In this document: positions 37,672-46,578 of the stretch, piece by piece | Position numbering within the stretch: the stretch's first letter is position 1 | Layout of the letters: every line of letters starts with the position of its first letter | Assembly: GCF_000526715.1 (NCBI RefSeq) | Contig: NZ_JAGP01000001.1 | Span: 1,612,001 to 1,676,000 of the forward strand | Direction of reading: 5' to 3' | Source of the DNA: Hydrogenovibrio kuenenii DSM 12350 | GTDB taxonomy: Bacteria; Pseudomonadota; Gammaproteobacteria; Thiomicrospirales; Thiomicrospiraceae | Length of the DNA: 64,000 bases | Notes under the pieces: generated by a model | What the model saw: only the letters and a program-made list of their open reading frames with translations | What the model was told of the DNA's origin: nothing | The model's database searches: none | Made by a program: the position numbers and the translations under genes

Positions 37672-39525
37672 CTACTTAGATTTCACGCCAAACTTAAATG
37701 GCCCGATATAACCTGCTTCAGTTTTGCTATCGACACCAGCTGGACGTACATAACCTTTTTTCACTTCACCAAATGGGTGCTGAGTAGTCATCGTCAAATA
37801 ACCAAAACCATTGATGTCTTTGTACCAGTAAGGCGATGTGGTTTCCGCGCCGAAAGGCACGGTGAAGATGCGTTGCATCTCATCCGACTTGGTGTGATAA
37901 GCCCAAACCATATCGTTAGGATGTTTGCTTGTGTCTTCACCCACAACCAACAAATGCGCGCCCGGTAGGTAAGTCAGGTTATCTGGGTTGGCAACACCGT
38001 TGATGTCACACTTGTTACCTTCGTACTCAGTGCCTTTATAGCTCTTAGGCGTGCCTTCCAACAAACCAACCATGTTTTTCACCACATAGTCAGAACCGAT
38101 TTTTTCGTCTTTAGCGACATCTAACTGATAAACACCACCACAGAAGTTATAGTCCAAACGAATATCGTTCGGTCCACCAATATCGTATTTGTCTTTCGAC
38201 TTACCTTTTTTGGCGTAGTTTTCCATGCCTTCACGTACTTTGGACATAGCGACATACAATTTGTTGTCGTCTGGGTTGAAAGTGATACCTTCTTCCTTAT
38301 TGAACTCGACTGTCGCACCTTTATAAGCAGCGAAACGACGCGTTTCCAAGCGGCTGGCAATAGCTTCGTCAGCAGCATCGACTTTGCCGTCTTTGTTGAC
38401 GTCCATCAGCTTCAAACACTCGTGTCCAGCGGATGCATTGATAGATTGGAATCCGGTCGGGCAAGAATCACCTTGCGGATTTGCTGTCTCGAAGATGTCA
38501 TCAAAATGAGGCTTGGTGGCAACGAAATCTTTCACGGTTTTGTTATCCGCATGCCCTAATGAAATCCATTCGATTTGTGCAGCACCTAGCCCTTTTGACC
38601 AGGTTTGATGCCACTTGGCGGCATAAAGTGTTCCCGCGCTTAAATCCTGTGCCTTGTCGGCAACGAACATGAAGAAACCAACGTTCGCACCGTCATCAGA
38701 CAAATAAACCGTACGGTTGTCTGGCATGACATACGCCAACTCATGCGCGAAACGCCCCATGCTGTAATGTTTGGTGTACTGAGGTTGCCCCTTGTCATTA
38801 ATAGAGACTTCAGGCGTCCAACCGTAGAAATATGGATTGTTTTTCAGAATGTCACCATGCCAGTAGAACTCACCGACTGACTGATAATAACGGTTACTTT
38901 GATAAGGCTTTGGCGCTTTTGGATTGGCATCCGGCTCATATTCTTCCGATCCCAAATGTGACTGCCAAGGTGTGGTGACGCCGGCACAATGTACCCAACC
39001 ACCAAAATCTTCTTTTTGGCTAATGAATTGCAAGGTGTCCGGTTTCAAATGCAAGTCGCCATCTGGCGTCTGCACAAGTTGGTTGACATACATTGCACCC
39101 GGCCCACATTCGAATTGAGACACCATATAAAGCTTGTCATTCTTTTGTAGGATAGACACGTGATCCAAACCAGAACCTTCGCCAGTATCCGTGCCGTTAC
39201 ACAAGTAAGCTGAACCATCAGCTTCGCGAATAACCTTGTCCTGATAATCCTTCACCACACCGAAAGTTTCACCATTGTCTTTCTGTCCAGTTTGCATCAA
39301 ACGGTAGTAGTCGATGTTTTGTACCTGACCATTAACCGTGACTTGTTTAACTGAACGAATTTCATCCTTTTCTTGCTGAGTAACGGCTGGTGCAATCGGC
39401 TGGAACGCTACTGATAATTTGGCAGGTTTTGTTGTACTTGGCTTGGTTGGCTGCTGACTACAAGCGCCTAAGCTTCCTAAAACAACAACAGATAAAATAG
39501 AACGATAAAGCAATGAGGTTTTCAC
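37672..39525 (-). CDS. PhoX family (DUF839) alkaline phosphatase-like lipoprotein
   Basis: A 617-residue lipoprotein: signal sequence with lipobox LGAC near residue 22, then a beta-propeller of the PhoX/DUF839 type. Family-like segments include GEGSGLDHVSILQ, FGGWVHCAGVTTPW, YSMGRFAHELAYVMPDNRTVYLSDDG and NPDNLTYLPGAHLLVVGED. A loop LMDVNKDGKVDAADEA fits an EF-hand/dockerin calcium site. PhoX enzymes are iron-calcium phosphomonoesterases active outside the inner membrane. A candidate Pho box precedes it, and the cytochrome gene follows. Confidence 0.8.
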   Translation of the reverse strand: MKTSLLYRSILSVVVLGSLGACSQQPTKPSTTKPAKLSVAFQPIAPAVTQQEKDEIRSVKQVTVNGQVQNIDYYRLMQTGQKDNGETFGVVKDYQDKVIREADGSAYLCNGTDTGEGSGLDHVSILQKNDKLYMVSQFECGPGAMYVNQLVQTPDGDLHLKPDTLQFISQKEDFGGWVHCAGVTTPWQSHLGSEEYEPDANPKAPKPYQSNRYYQSVGEFYWHGDILKNNPYFYGWTPEVSINDKGQPQYTKHYSMGRFAHELAYVMPDNRTVYLSDDGANVGFFMFVADKAQDLSAGTLYAAKWHQTWSKGLGAAQIEWISLGHADNKTVKDFVATKPHFDDIFETANPQGDSCPTGFQSINASAGHECLKLMDVNKDGKVDAADEAIASRLETRRFAAYKGATVEFNKEEGITFNPDDNKLYVAMSKVREGMENYAKKGKSKDKYDIGGPNDIRLDYNFCGGVYQLDVAKDEKIGSDYVVKNMVGLLEGTPKSYKGTEYEGNKCDINGVANPDNLTYLPGAHLLVVGEDTSKHPNDMVWAYHTKSDEMQRIFTVPFGAETTSPYWYKDINGFGYLTMTTQHPFGEVKKGYVRPAGVDSKTEAGYIGPFKFGVKSK

Positions 39526-39580
39526 GGTACATCCTTAGCATGGTCAAAATAAATATGTCCGTGAAGTGTAAAGATGAAGT

Positions 39581-39598
39581 GTGAAAACTAAATGACAG
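39581..39598 (-). promoter_or_regulatory. Candidate Pho box upstream of the PhoX-like gene
   Basis: On the reverse strand CTGTCAT-TTAG-TTTTCAC, about 56 bp before the start codon. The first half-site is perfect and the second matches 5 of 7 positions at the correct 11-bp period. It suggests PhoB control under phosphate limitation. Confidence 0.55.
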
Positions 39599-39661
39599 GA
39601 AAATAAAACTTCTGCGACAAGACACAAAAATCAATCAAGTTTGACCGCTATTGGCTAACAA

Positions 39662-39943
39662 TTAGGCTCTTTCGGTGAGGCACTCATAACCGCCCATTTC
39701 AAACTCACGGCAGATCAATGGGCGGTTTTCATAAATACGACAGAGCATCGTAGATCGATCTAGAGCAGCACACCATCCATCATCTAGACGAGCCATGGTC
39801 ATTCCACCCCAATCATCGACCGCAACATACTCTTCAGGCACGCCTGTATCGGTAATAAGCATGACCTCTAAGCGGCAACAATTTGCCTTGCAAGTCGAGC
39901 AGGTTACCTCTTCGTCAGGCAGACTGATGACATCAATTTTCAT
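39662..39943 (-). CDS. YkgJ family cysteine-cluster protein
   Basis: A 93-residue UPF0153/YkgJ-type protein with eight or so cysteines in the family pattern: CSTCKANCC near residue 16, then CAALD, MLCRIYENRPLICREF and YECL. These proteins are thought to bind zinc or an iron-sulfur cluster; the role is unknown. It is a single reverse-strand gene between the SDR gene and the PhoX-like gene. Confidence 0.82.
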   Translation of the reverse strand: MKIDVISLPDEEVTCSTCKANCCRLEVMLITDTGVPEEYVAVDDWGGMTMARLDDGWCAALDRSTMLCRIYENRPLICREFEMGGYECLTERA

Positions 39944-40027
39944 TTTTATTGCGACCCCATTTTAGAGTTCATTGTATTGATCCATCATTCGAATGATGCC
40001 ATTCTTTGAGGCTGAGTCACATACGCC

Positions 40028-40048
40028 TACCCCAGCCTGGTAGATTTT
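40028..40048 (-). repeat. Dispersed repeat, single copy
   Basis: Reverse-orientation consensus copy (core CCCCAGCCTGGTAGATTTTA), 2 bp from the stop of the SDR gene. Confidence 0.88.
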
Positions 40049-40050
40049 AC

Positions 40051-40845
40051 TTAATTATCGCGATGCAATACGGTAGGACTTCGCTGTGCAGTCGGCATCA
40101 TCAAAACCTGTTGAATATTGACATGCGCTGGTGCATTCAACACATAGACAATCAGGTCTGCAATGTCTTCCGCACTTAGAGGTTGAAAGCCTTCATAAAC
40201 CGCGTCTGCTTGTGAGTCATTGCCATCAAAACGAACTTTGGAAAACTCGGTTTCAGCGGCACCTGGGGCAATATTAGAAACACGAATCTCGGTGCCAACC
40301 AAGTCTAAGTTCATCGCTTCGCTGAGCGTATGCACCGCAGATTTTGACGCGCAATAAACATTACCACCTGGATAGGTAATACCGCCCGCCATACTACCGA
40401 TATTGATAATATGCCCTGAGTTTTGCTCACGCATTTTTGGGATGACGGCACGGCTAACGTAAAGCAGACCTTTGATATTGGTGTCGATCATCTGTTCCCA
40501 TTGCTCGATACGTCCTTCATCGATGTTGCCCAGCCCTAGCGCCAAACCAGCATTGTTAATCAATATATCGACTTGGTGTTTAGCATAAACGTCTGCAAAA
40601 ACTTGGTTGACCTTGTCGAGCTCCCTTACGTCTAAAACATAGGTATCGACGTCTACTGAATATTGACTCAATGCCGCTTTAAGGTCTGCCAACCTTTCTT
40701 CACGACGTGCCATCAAAATCAAATTCACCCCCTGCTCTGCCAAAGCATAGGCACAGGCTTGACCAATACCGGAAGTAGCACCGGTAACAACCGCGGTTTT
40801 GTTTTTGATTCGATTAGTGTTAGCCATACTTTTATCTTTTCCCAT
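40051..40845 (-). CDS. Short-chain dehydrogenase/reductase
   Basis: A classical SDR, 264 residues. The cofactor motif is TGATSGIGQACAYAL, with ILINNAGLALG and the active-site Ser and Tyr-x-x-x-Lys in INIGSMAGGITYPGGNVYCASKSA. An Arg after the first strand (LMARREER) suggests NADPH. It resembles the YdfG/serine-3-dehydrogenase group, but the substrate is not evident. The start could instead be the internal ATG at 40827; neither has a clear ribosome site. Confidence 0.85.
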   Translation of the reverse strand: MGKDKSMANTNRIKNKTAVVTGATSGIGQACAYALAEQGVNLILMARREERLADLKAALSQYSVDVDTYVLDVRELDKVNQVFADVYAKHQVDILINNAGLALGLGNIDEGRIEQWEQMIDTNIKGLLYVSRAVIPKMREQNSGHIINIGSMAGGITYPGGNVYCASKSAVHTLSEAMNLDLVGTEIRVSNIAPGAAETEFSKVRFDGNDSQADAVYEGFQPLSAEDIADLIVYVLNAPAHVNIQQVLMMPTAQRSPTVLHRDN

Positions 40846-40978
40846 TTTCTTTTCTATAAGAACTTAAAACGAATACCATAAGTTTAAACCAAATAGTTTT
40901 TCACAATCTTGTTCATCTCGCCTTATAAATTTGAGTAATATAGAAAAATAACCTTTTTTAAATTACCGTTATTTTTAC

Positions 40979-43345
40979 ATGAATAGATTGAGTTTACCTA
41001 CCCTTTACCGCGTGCTTGTAGTGGTTATTACCCTGCTGATATCCAATATAGCGATGGCTCAAACCGTTTCTATAGGGGTTCTCAATCAACATCATGATAA
41101 TAAAGAGGATGCTTTCTGGTCGCAAACTGCTCAATATCTCTCTAAAAAGATTCCCGGTTATAACTTTAATATCAAGCTAATGGGATTGGAGTGTTTAGGT
41201 CAAGCGATTGAAAAGCAACAACTGGCTTTTGTTATAACCAACCCCGCACATATCGTTGCACTACAAAAAACAGCTGATGCTCGCCCAATTGCCACTTTGC
41301 AAACCCGCTATCAAAATCAGGTGTCTAGCTATTTAGGCGGCGTACTGATTGTTCATTCGGATAGAGCCAAGCTTAAACGACTGTCTGACCTTAGAAATCA
41401 GAGTGTGATGGCAGTATCTCCTACTGAGTTTGACGGTTATCAAATCATTGAACGAGAGTTGTTACAAGCTGATTTATCTCCTGAAAAAGATTTTTTCGAA
41501 ATGTTGTTTACCAATGGTTCGCAAAAAAACATTGTTAAAGCGATTCTAAATGACGAAGCGGACATTGGCATTATCCGCTCTGGTGTTTTGGAAAACATGA
41601 TTGCCCACAATGAACTGAAACCGGGGCAAATCAAAATTATTCACCCACAAATAACCAGTAATTATTCACCTTTACACAGTAGCAGCATACTGTACCCCAA
41701 CTGGTCTTTAGCAAAATTAAATCATACCGATATCGCTTTGGCGCGCCAAGTAGCTATCACACTGAAAAACATGCCTAAGCATGAAACCAACTTATCATTT
41801 GATGCTCATTATGGCTGGACACAACCGGCAGACTTAACAACCGTTAATGGCTTACTACAGGCATTGAAGCTCCCGCCTTACCAACCTTCGAAAGAAGTGA
41901 GTCTTAAACAAATTCTGCAAGAACATGGGTCTGTTGCATTATTGGTAATCACATTTATATTGGTGCTCACGATATTTACTATTCGCTTGAGTCACGTAAA
42001 CCGTAAATTAGAAACTTCTCAATCAGAGCTCGCAAAAAACAGAGATAATCTTGAGCAACAAGTCATCGAAAGAACCAAGGAACTTTCCTCGGTTAACAAC
42101 ACTTTGGAAGAAGATATTCTTGCTCGTGAAGCCATAGAAGAAACCTTACGCCGAAGCCGCTCAGCACTGCAAGGCTTCTACGAAATATCGGTTAACCCAG
42201 AGTTGACTCAGCATGAAAAACTGACCGATCTCATTAAACTCGCGCGTAATCATTTTGGAATGGAAGCGGCTTTTCTATACAAAATCCCGCCGACAGAAGC
42301 AGAACCGGAGCAACAGCAACTTAATCTATGCGTTGCAGACGGCGCCACGTTTATGGAAAAAGATATTCTGGCGAATATCCCAACACATTTTGATAAAAAT
42401 GAATCCGGGGAAATTAAGTGCGTTAAAAACGAACAGGACAACAAATGTTACATCAGCCTGTATGTCATGGTGGAAAACACACCGCATTGTTTGCTGGCTT
42501 TTGTTGGCAATAGCAAGTTGAACCCCAATATTGCTCAAGTTGACCAAGACCTATTGCGCCTGTTATCTCAATGGATTGGGTCCAGTATAGAAAGGCAGTC
42601 TATTGAAGATGAGCGTGAAAAATATCGCACCCAATTAGGGAAAGTCACCCGCTTATTTACCGTGGGTGAAATCGCGTCGGGGCTGGCACATGAAATCAAT
42701 CAGCCCTTAACGGCCTCTATCAACTACATTAGCGGTTCACTGCGAAGACTGGAAGATACGTCAGACTCACACATCAAAACCGGTCTGGAACGCTCTCTGG
42801 AGAGCTTAAACCAAGCAACCCAGATCATCCGCCGTATGAGAGACTTTGTGCAAATGGGGATCCACCGTGAAGACACCTTTGATTTGGTGCCTTTAATCAA
42901 ACGGGTTTTAGATCTTCTGGAAACCGAGTCTGGACAGCAACCTATCTCTCTAAAATCCAAAGGAACGGATTCTCCGGTTTTTGTCATAGGCGACCCAGTG
43001 CAAATTGAACAAGTAATCCTTAATTTAGTGCGTAATGCCATTGAGGCAACACTACTTCAGCCATCAGAACCGAAAGAAGTCGTGGTCTCCTTAAAAACAA
43101 TTGGCGACCAAGTTGAAATTTCCGTTTCCGACAATGGACCTGGAATTGATGACAATGAGTTGGAACACATTTTTGATGCATTCCACTCAACCAAAGCAGA
43201 TGGTATGGGGCTTGGGCTAGCGATTTGCCGAAGCATTATCGAAACACACAATAGCCGTTTGGATGCGCGCAACACAGACAAGGGTGCCGAGTTCTTCTTT
43301 AAACTCCCCCATGTTTCAACGCCACCAATATCCGTAACAAAATAA
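40979..43345 (+). CDS. TtrS/ThsS-like sensor histidine kinase with PhnD-type periplasmic sensor and GAF domain
   Basis: A 788-residue membrane kinase. A signal-like N-terminus precedes a PhnD-type periplasmic substrate-binding domain (about residues 28-300, VSIGVLNQHHDN onward), one membrane helix near 318-335, a coiled coil, a GAF-like region near 395-535, then HisKA with His571 (GLAHEINQPLTASINY) and HATPase boxes (LNLVRNAIEAT, DNGPGIDD, GMGLGLAICRSI). Tetrathionate and thiosulfate sensors (TtrS, ThsS) have the PhnD-TM-kinase plan; the GAF insertion is extra. It is 8 bp upstream of its regulator and two genes before soxB, so a sulfur oxyanion is the likely signal. Confidence 0.82.
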   Translation: MNRLSLPTLYRVLVVVITLLISNIAMAQTVSIGVLNQHHDNKEDAFWSQTAQYLSKKIPGYNFNIKLMGLECLGQAIEKQQLAFVITNPAHIVALQKTADARPIATLQTRYQNQVSSYLGGVLIVHSDRAKLKRLSDLRNQSVMAVSPTEFDGYQIIERELLQADLSPEKDFFEMLFTNGSQKNIVKAILNDEADIGIIRSGVLENMIAHNELKPGQIKIIHPQITSNYSPLHSSSILYPNWSLAKLNHTDIALARQVAITLKNMPKHETNLSFDAHYGWTQPADLTTVNGLLQALKLPPYQPSKEVSLKQILQEHGSVALLVITFILVLTIFTIRLSHVNRKLETSQSELAKNRDNLEQQVIERTKELSSVNNTLEEDILAREAIEETLRRSRSALQGFYEISVNPELTQHEKLTDLIKLARNHFGMEAAFLYKIPPTEAEPEQQQLNLCVADGATFMEKDILANIPTHFDKNESGEIKCVKNEQDNKCYISLYVMVENTPHCLLAFVGNSKLNPNIAQVDQDLLRLLSQWIGSSIERQSIEDEREKYRTQLGKVTRLFTVGEIASGLAHEINQPLTASINYISGSLRRLEDTSDSHIKTGLERSLESLNQATQIIRRMRDFVQMGIHREDTFDLVPLIKRVLDLLETESGQQPISLKSKGTDSPVFVIGDPVQIEQVILNLVRNAIEATLLQPSEPKEVVVSLKTIGDQVEISVSDNGPGIDDNELEHIFDAFHSTKADGMGLGLAICRSIIETHNSRLDARNTDKGAEFFFKLPHVSTPPISVTK

Positions 43346-43353
43346 AGGAAGAC

Positions 43354-43980
43354 ATGATGAGCCAAACGCCTTGCGTTTATATCGTGGATGACGATCAACA
43401 AGTACGAGAATCCTTGGAATGGTTACTGGAAACCATTAACCTGCCAACAAAACTATATTCAAATGGTCAGGATTTTTTGGATGATTTTACGACGGGGCTT
43501 CCGGGCTGTGTGATTCTGGACGTGCGTATGCCAAAGATGAACGGCATGGAATTGCATCTGGCGATAAAACAGATAGACCCTAATTTTCCGGTCATTATCG
43601 TGACAGGACATGCCGATGTGCCTATGGCGCTTCGCGCGATGAAAGAAGGCGCTTTTGATTTTATTGAGAAACCATACAACGACCAGCACATGCTGGAACG
43701 CATTCAAGCGGCGATTGATGAATACAGTAGTTTGCAAGAAAATCATCAGCGCTCGCAAGCTTTGCAAAAACGTTTTGACTCTCTGTCGAAACGTGAACAA
43801 CAAGTACTTCAAGGCATTCTTCAGGGTAAACCGAATAAATTGATTGCCGACGAGCTCTTTATCAGCATCAAAACCGTTGAAGTTCACCGCTCGAACCTGA
43901 TGTCGAAGCTGGAAGTGAAGACGGTCACAGACTTAGTTCGCCTAGCGATTGAAGCCAAAAAAGACGGTGTAACCCCTTAA
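43354..43980 (+). CDS. TtrR/FixJ-like response regulator
   Basis: A 208-residue regulator: a receiver domain with phospho-acceptor Asp56 in CVILDVRMPKMNG and a C-terminal LuxR-type helix-turn-helix (SKREQQVLQGILQGKPNKLIADELFISIKTVEVHRSNLMSK) typical of FixJ/TtrR proteins. It follows the kinase by 8 bp with a GGAAGAC ribosome site. A perfect CCCCTTAA-TAT-TTAAGGGG dyad spans its stop codon. It probably binds the dyads before soxB and in the second unit at 46.2 kb. Confidence 0.88.
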   Translation: MMSQTPCVYIVDDDQQVRESLEWLLETINLPTKLYSNGQDFLDDFTTGLPGCVILDVRMPKMNGMELHLAIKQIDPNFPVIIVTGHADVPMALRAMKEGAFDFIEKPYNDQHMLERIQAAIDEYSSLQENHQRSQALQKRFDSLSKREQQVLQGILQGKPNKLIADELFISIKTVEVHRSNLMSKLEVKTVTDLVRLAIEAKKDGVTP

Positions 43981-43993
43981 TATTTAAGGGGCT

Positions 43994-44058
43994 TAGGGTT
44001 CTCCCTAGTTTATTTCGGGATATTCCCAATTTCCTTTTTCTCTCTCACTTTCTAAACT
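43994..44058 (+). promoter_or_regulatory. soxB promoter with two dyad operators
   Basis: TAGGG-N4-CCCTA (43994-44007), 9 bp, then GGGA-N3-TCCC (44017-44027), then a -10-like TAAACT (44053-44058). The second dyad would be centred near -43, overlapping a missing -35 box, which is the position of a class II activator. The same elements recur at identical spacing at 46216-46280. Confidence 0.65.
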
Positions 44059-44132
44059 ACTCATCAAATAAACGGCACGGGCAAAAAACAAAACAACAGC
44101 CTGATGTTAAGAATGAACAGAGGAGTTTAAAA

Positions 44133-46040
44133 ATGAGCCTAAATCGACGTGAATTTCTTCACATGATGTCTATGGCAGCAGCGGCAGGTATGTTACCTAC
44201 CTCAAGTTTCGCCATGTCTAAAAAGATGGATTCTTCATCGGAATTGAATGCGTCTATGTACCAAGTCCCGATGAAAGGTAATGTTCGTATCCTTCACTTA
44301 ACGGACACGCATGCACAGCTGAATCCAATTCACTTCAGAGAACCTAACGTAAACTTAGGTGTAGGCCCTGCTTATAACAAACTGCCACACATTGTCGGTC
44401 ACAAGTTGTTAAAAGAGCTGAACATTGAACCTAACACGCCTTTAGCACATGCCTTTACTTTCCTAAACTTTCAGGATGCCGCTGAGCAGTACGGTAAAGT
44501 TGGTGGGTTTGCACACATCAAAACATTACTGGATAAATTACGCGATCAAGCCGGTGGTCAGCAAAACACCATCACAATGGATGGTGGTGACTTATGGCAC
44601 GGATCGGCAACGGCACTTTGGACACGTGGACAAGACATGGTAGACGCTTCAAATCTACTTGGCGTGGACATTATGACCGGACATTGGGAATTTACTTACC
44701 ACGAAGATGAAGTGCTCAGCAACATCAAGCGTTTTAAGGGGGAGTTTCTTGCGCAAAACATGCGTATCAAAGAAGATTCTTTGTTTGGTGATGCCTATCG
44801 TAATATGACGGAAAAACACGGCGGTATCGGTCTTTATGATGAAGATAACAGCTTGCCGTTCAAGCCTTACTCTATTAAAGAAATTAACGGCGAACGCGTT
44901 GCCATTATCGGTCAAGCCTTCCCTAGAACCGCTAACGCCAACCCAAGAGCGAACTTCCCTGACTGGTCATTCGGCTTGCGTGAAGCGTCTTTACAAAAGA
45001 ATGTTGATCATATTCGCCAAAATGAAAAAGTTGCCGCCGTTGTCATGATCTCGCATAACGGTATGGACGTTGACATTAAAATGGCGTCTCGCGTAAACGG
45101 TATTGATGCCATATTTGGCGGTCATACGCATGATGGTATTCCAAAAACCATTAATATCAAAACACCTGAAGGTGGCGTGTGTTATGTGACCAATGCAGGA
45201 TCAAATGGTAAGTTCGTCGGTTGTATGGATTTAGACATCCAAAACGGCAAGCTTAAAGGCGTGAACTATACCTTATTGCCTGTTTTCTCAAATCTACTCG
45301 CTGCGGATACAACGACCGATTCGTTTATCAAACAACTAAGACAAACCAAATACACTGATTCAATCATTGAATCCCGCAACCCTAAATATGCTCACAATGC
45401 AGATCGTTTAGGCAAAACTTACGACCAGATATTGCAAGAAGAGTTAGCGGTTGCGCATGATCCTTTATACCGCCGTGGTAACTTCATTGGTACCTGGGAT
45501 CAAATCATCGTCAATGCGCTGCGTGAAGAGCATGACACGCAAATTGCATTATCGGCTGGTGTGAGATGGGGTTCTTCAGTACTCAGTGGAGAGAACATCA
45601 CTATGGAACGTGTGATGGATGTCACATCCATGACTTATGGTGAAACCTATAAATCTGAAATGACAGGTGCACAAATCAAAGATACGCTTGAAGGTGTTTG
45701 CGAAAACATTTTCCAAAAAGACCCGTATCTGCAGTCTGGTGGCGACATGGTTCGCGTGGGTGGCTTGGACTATACCTGTGAACCGAATGCCACATTGGGT
45801 AAACGCATCAGCAACATACAGTTGGATGATGGTACGGCTATTCAAGCCAATAAAACCTACACTGTTTCAGGTTGGGGGCAAGTCGAAACCATGGGCGCGG
45901 GTCGTCCGGTTTGGGACGTGGTTGCCGACTACGTGAGACAACAGAAATCTGGTGTCAAATTAAGCAAGGTGAACCACCCTGCTTTAAAAGGCGTTAAGAC
46001 CAATCCGGGAATCGAAAGCTACCAAGGGAAATCAATTTAA
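44133..46040 (+). CDS. soxB: Thiosulfohydrolase SoxB
   Basis: Periplasmic enzyme of the Sox thiosulfate-oxidation complex that releases sulfate from the cysteine-bound intermediate on SoxYZ. Residues 1-28 are a Tat signal with NRREFLHMMSMAAAAGM. The dimanganese-site motifs are LHLTDTHAQ, TMDGGDLWHGSATALW, MTGHWEFTYH, ISHNGMD and FGGHTHDGIP. Length (635) is slightly above the usual 560-600. The other sox genes are not in the window, so soxB is separate, as reported for Thiomicrospira-type genomes. A GAGGAG ribosome site precedes the ATG. The regulator gene lies 152 bp upstream and a terminator 80 bp after the stop. Confidence 0.95.
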   Translation: MSLNRREFLHMMSMAAAAGMLPTSSFAMSKKMDSSSELNASMYQVPMKGNVRILHLTDTHAQLNPIHFREPNVNLGVGPAYNKLPHIVGHKLLKELNIEPNTPLAHAFTFLNFQDAAEQYGKVGGFAHIKTLLDKLRDQAGGQQNTITMDGGDLWHGSATALWTRGQDMVDASNLLGVDIMTGHWEFTYHEDEVLSNIKRFKGEFLAQNMRIKEDSLFGDAYRNMTEKHGGIGLYDEDNSLPFKPYSIKEINGERVAIIGQAFPRTANANPRANFPDWSFGLREASLQKNVDHIRQNEKVAAVVMISHNGMDVDIKMASRVNGIDAIFGGHTHDGIPKTINIKTPEGGVCYVTNAGSNGKFVGCMDLDIQNGKLKGVNYTLLPVFSNLLAADTTTDSFIKQLRQTKYTDSIIESRNPKYAHNADRLGKTYDQILQEELAVAHDPLYRRGNFIGTWDQIIVNALREEHDTQIALSAGVRWGSSVLSGENITMERVMDVTSMTYGETYKSEMTGAQIKDTLEGVCENIFQKDPYLQSGGDMVRVGGLDYTCEPNATLGKRISNIQLDDGTAIQANKTYTVSGWGQVETMGAGRPVWDVVADYVRQQKSGVKLSKVNHPALKGVKTNPGIESYQGKSI

Positions 46041-46082
46041 CCTTAGCTAAGAGTCGCACTACACAAATTTCTACCTTATTTA

Positions 46083-46151
46083 ATGTCTTCTGCAATAAGT
46101 TGTCTGTCGAAGAAGGTTTGCCTTACCCAAGAAACTGGGTGAGGCTTTTTT
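46083..46151 (+). terminator. soxB 3' element and terminator, first copy
   Basis: TGTCTTCTGCAA and then AGTTGTCTGTCGAAGAAGG, with TCTTC/GAAGA able to pair, run into a terminator stem GCCTTACCCA/TGGGTGAGGC (46120-46145) followed by six T's. The unit is repeated almost unchanged at 46579-46648. Confidence 0.85.
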
Positions 46152-46215
46152 ATTTGTGGTTTTACTTTATTTTCGGCTTTAAAAACAAACTTATGCCCTG
46201 TTTTTCGGCACTACT

Positions 46216-46280
46216 TAGGGTTAACCCTAATTTATTTGGGGATTCTCCCAATTTTCTTTTTCACGTCAGGCTCTTAAACT
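46216..46280 (+). promoter_or_regulatory. Second copy of the soxB-type promoter
   Basis: TAGGG-TTAA-CCCTA (46216-46229, inside the perfect 16-bp palindrome TTAGGGTTAACCCTAA), 9 bp, GGGA-TTC-TCCC (46239-46249), then TAAACT at 46275-46280. The distances from dyad to dyad (22 bp start to start) and from dyad to hexamer (36 bp) are identical to those at soxB. Confidence 0.65.
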
Positions 46281-46424
46281 GATACTCAAGTCGGGAAATA
46301 ACTATAAAAAAATAATATACGCACCTTCCCGAAGAACTAAGGAGCATGAAGGAACCTGCAATAACCTCTGATACAAATGGTTTCTTCATAATATATATAC
46401 ATTACAAAATTTGATCTCTTAAAC

Positions 46425-46506
46425 GAAGAATGAACATGTTTAAAAGATTTATAGAATCCGGAAATCTAGGCTACCGGGGGGATTGGTTATATTTAACTTA
46501 GCTTAG
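46425..46506 (+). pseudogene. Internally deleted remnant of a second soxB
   Basis: AAGAATGAACA...GTTTAAAA here matches the bases just before the soxB start, and AATCCGG...CTACC...GGG...TTTAA..CTTAGC (46455-46506) matches the last codons and stop region of soxB (46002-46050). About 1.85 kb between these matches is missing. A 23-codon frame (46430-46501) runs through the join, and its GYRG corresponds to SYQG near the SoxB end. Homology was judged by eye. Confidence 0.5.
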
Positions 46507-46578
46507 GTTTCCGACCTTATTTAGTCGATACTGAACAGCCATTTGATTGATAAATGTGCTCTTTCTTATCCACTATAG

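Noticed and set aside
46345-46413. A 22-codon frame starting near 46345 after AAGGAG
   Set aside because: The AAGGAG is only 1 bp from the ATG, too close for a normal ribosome site, and the peptide shows no features.
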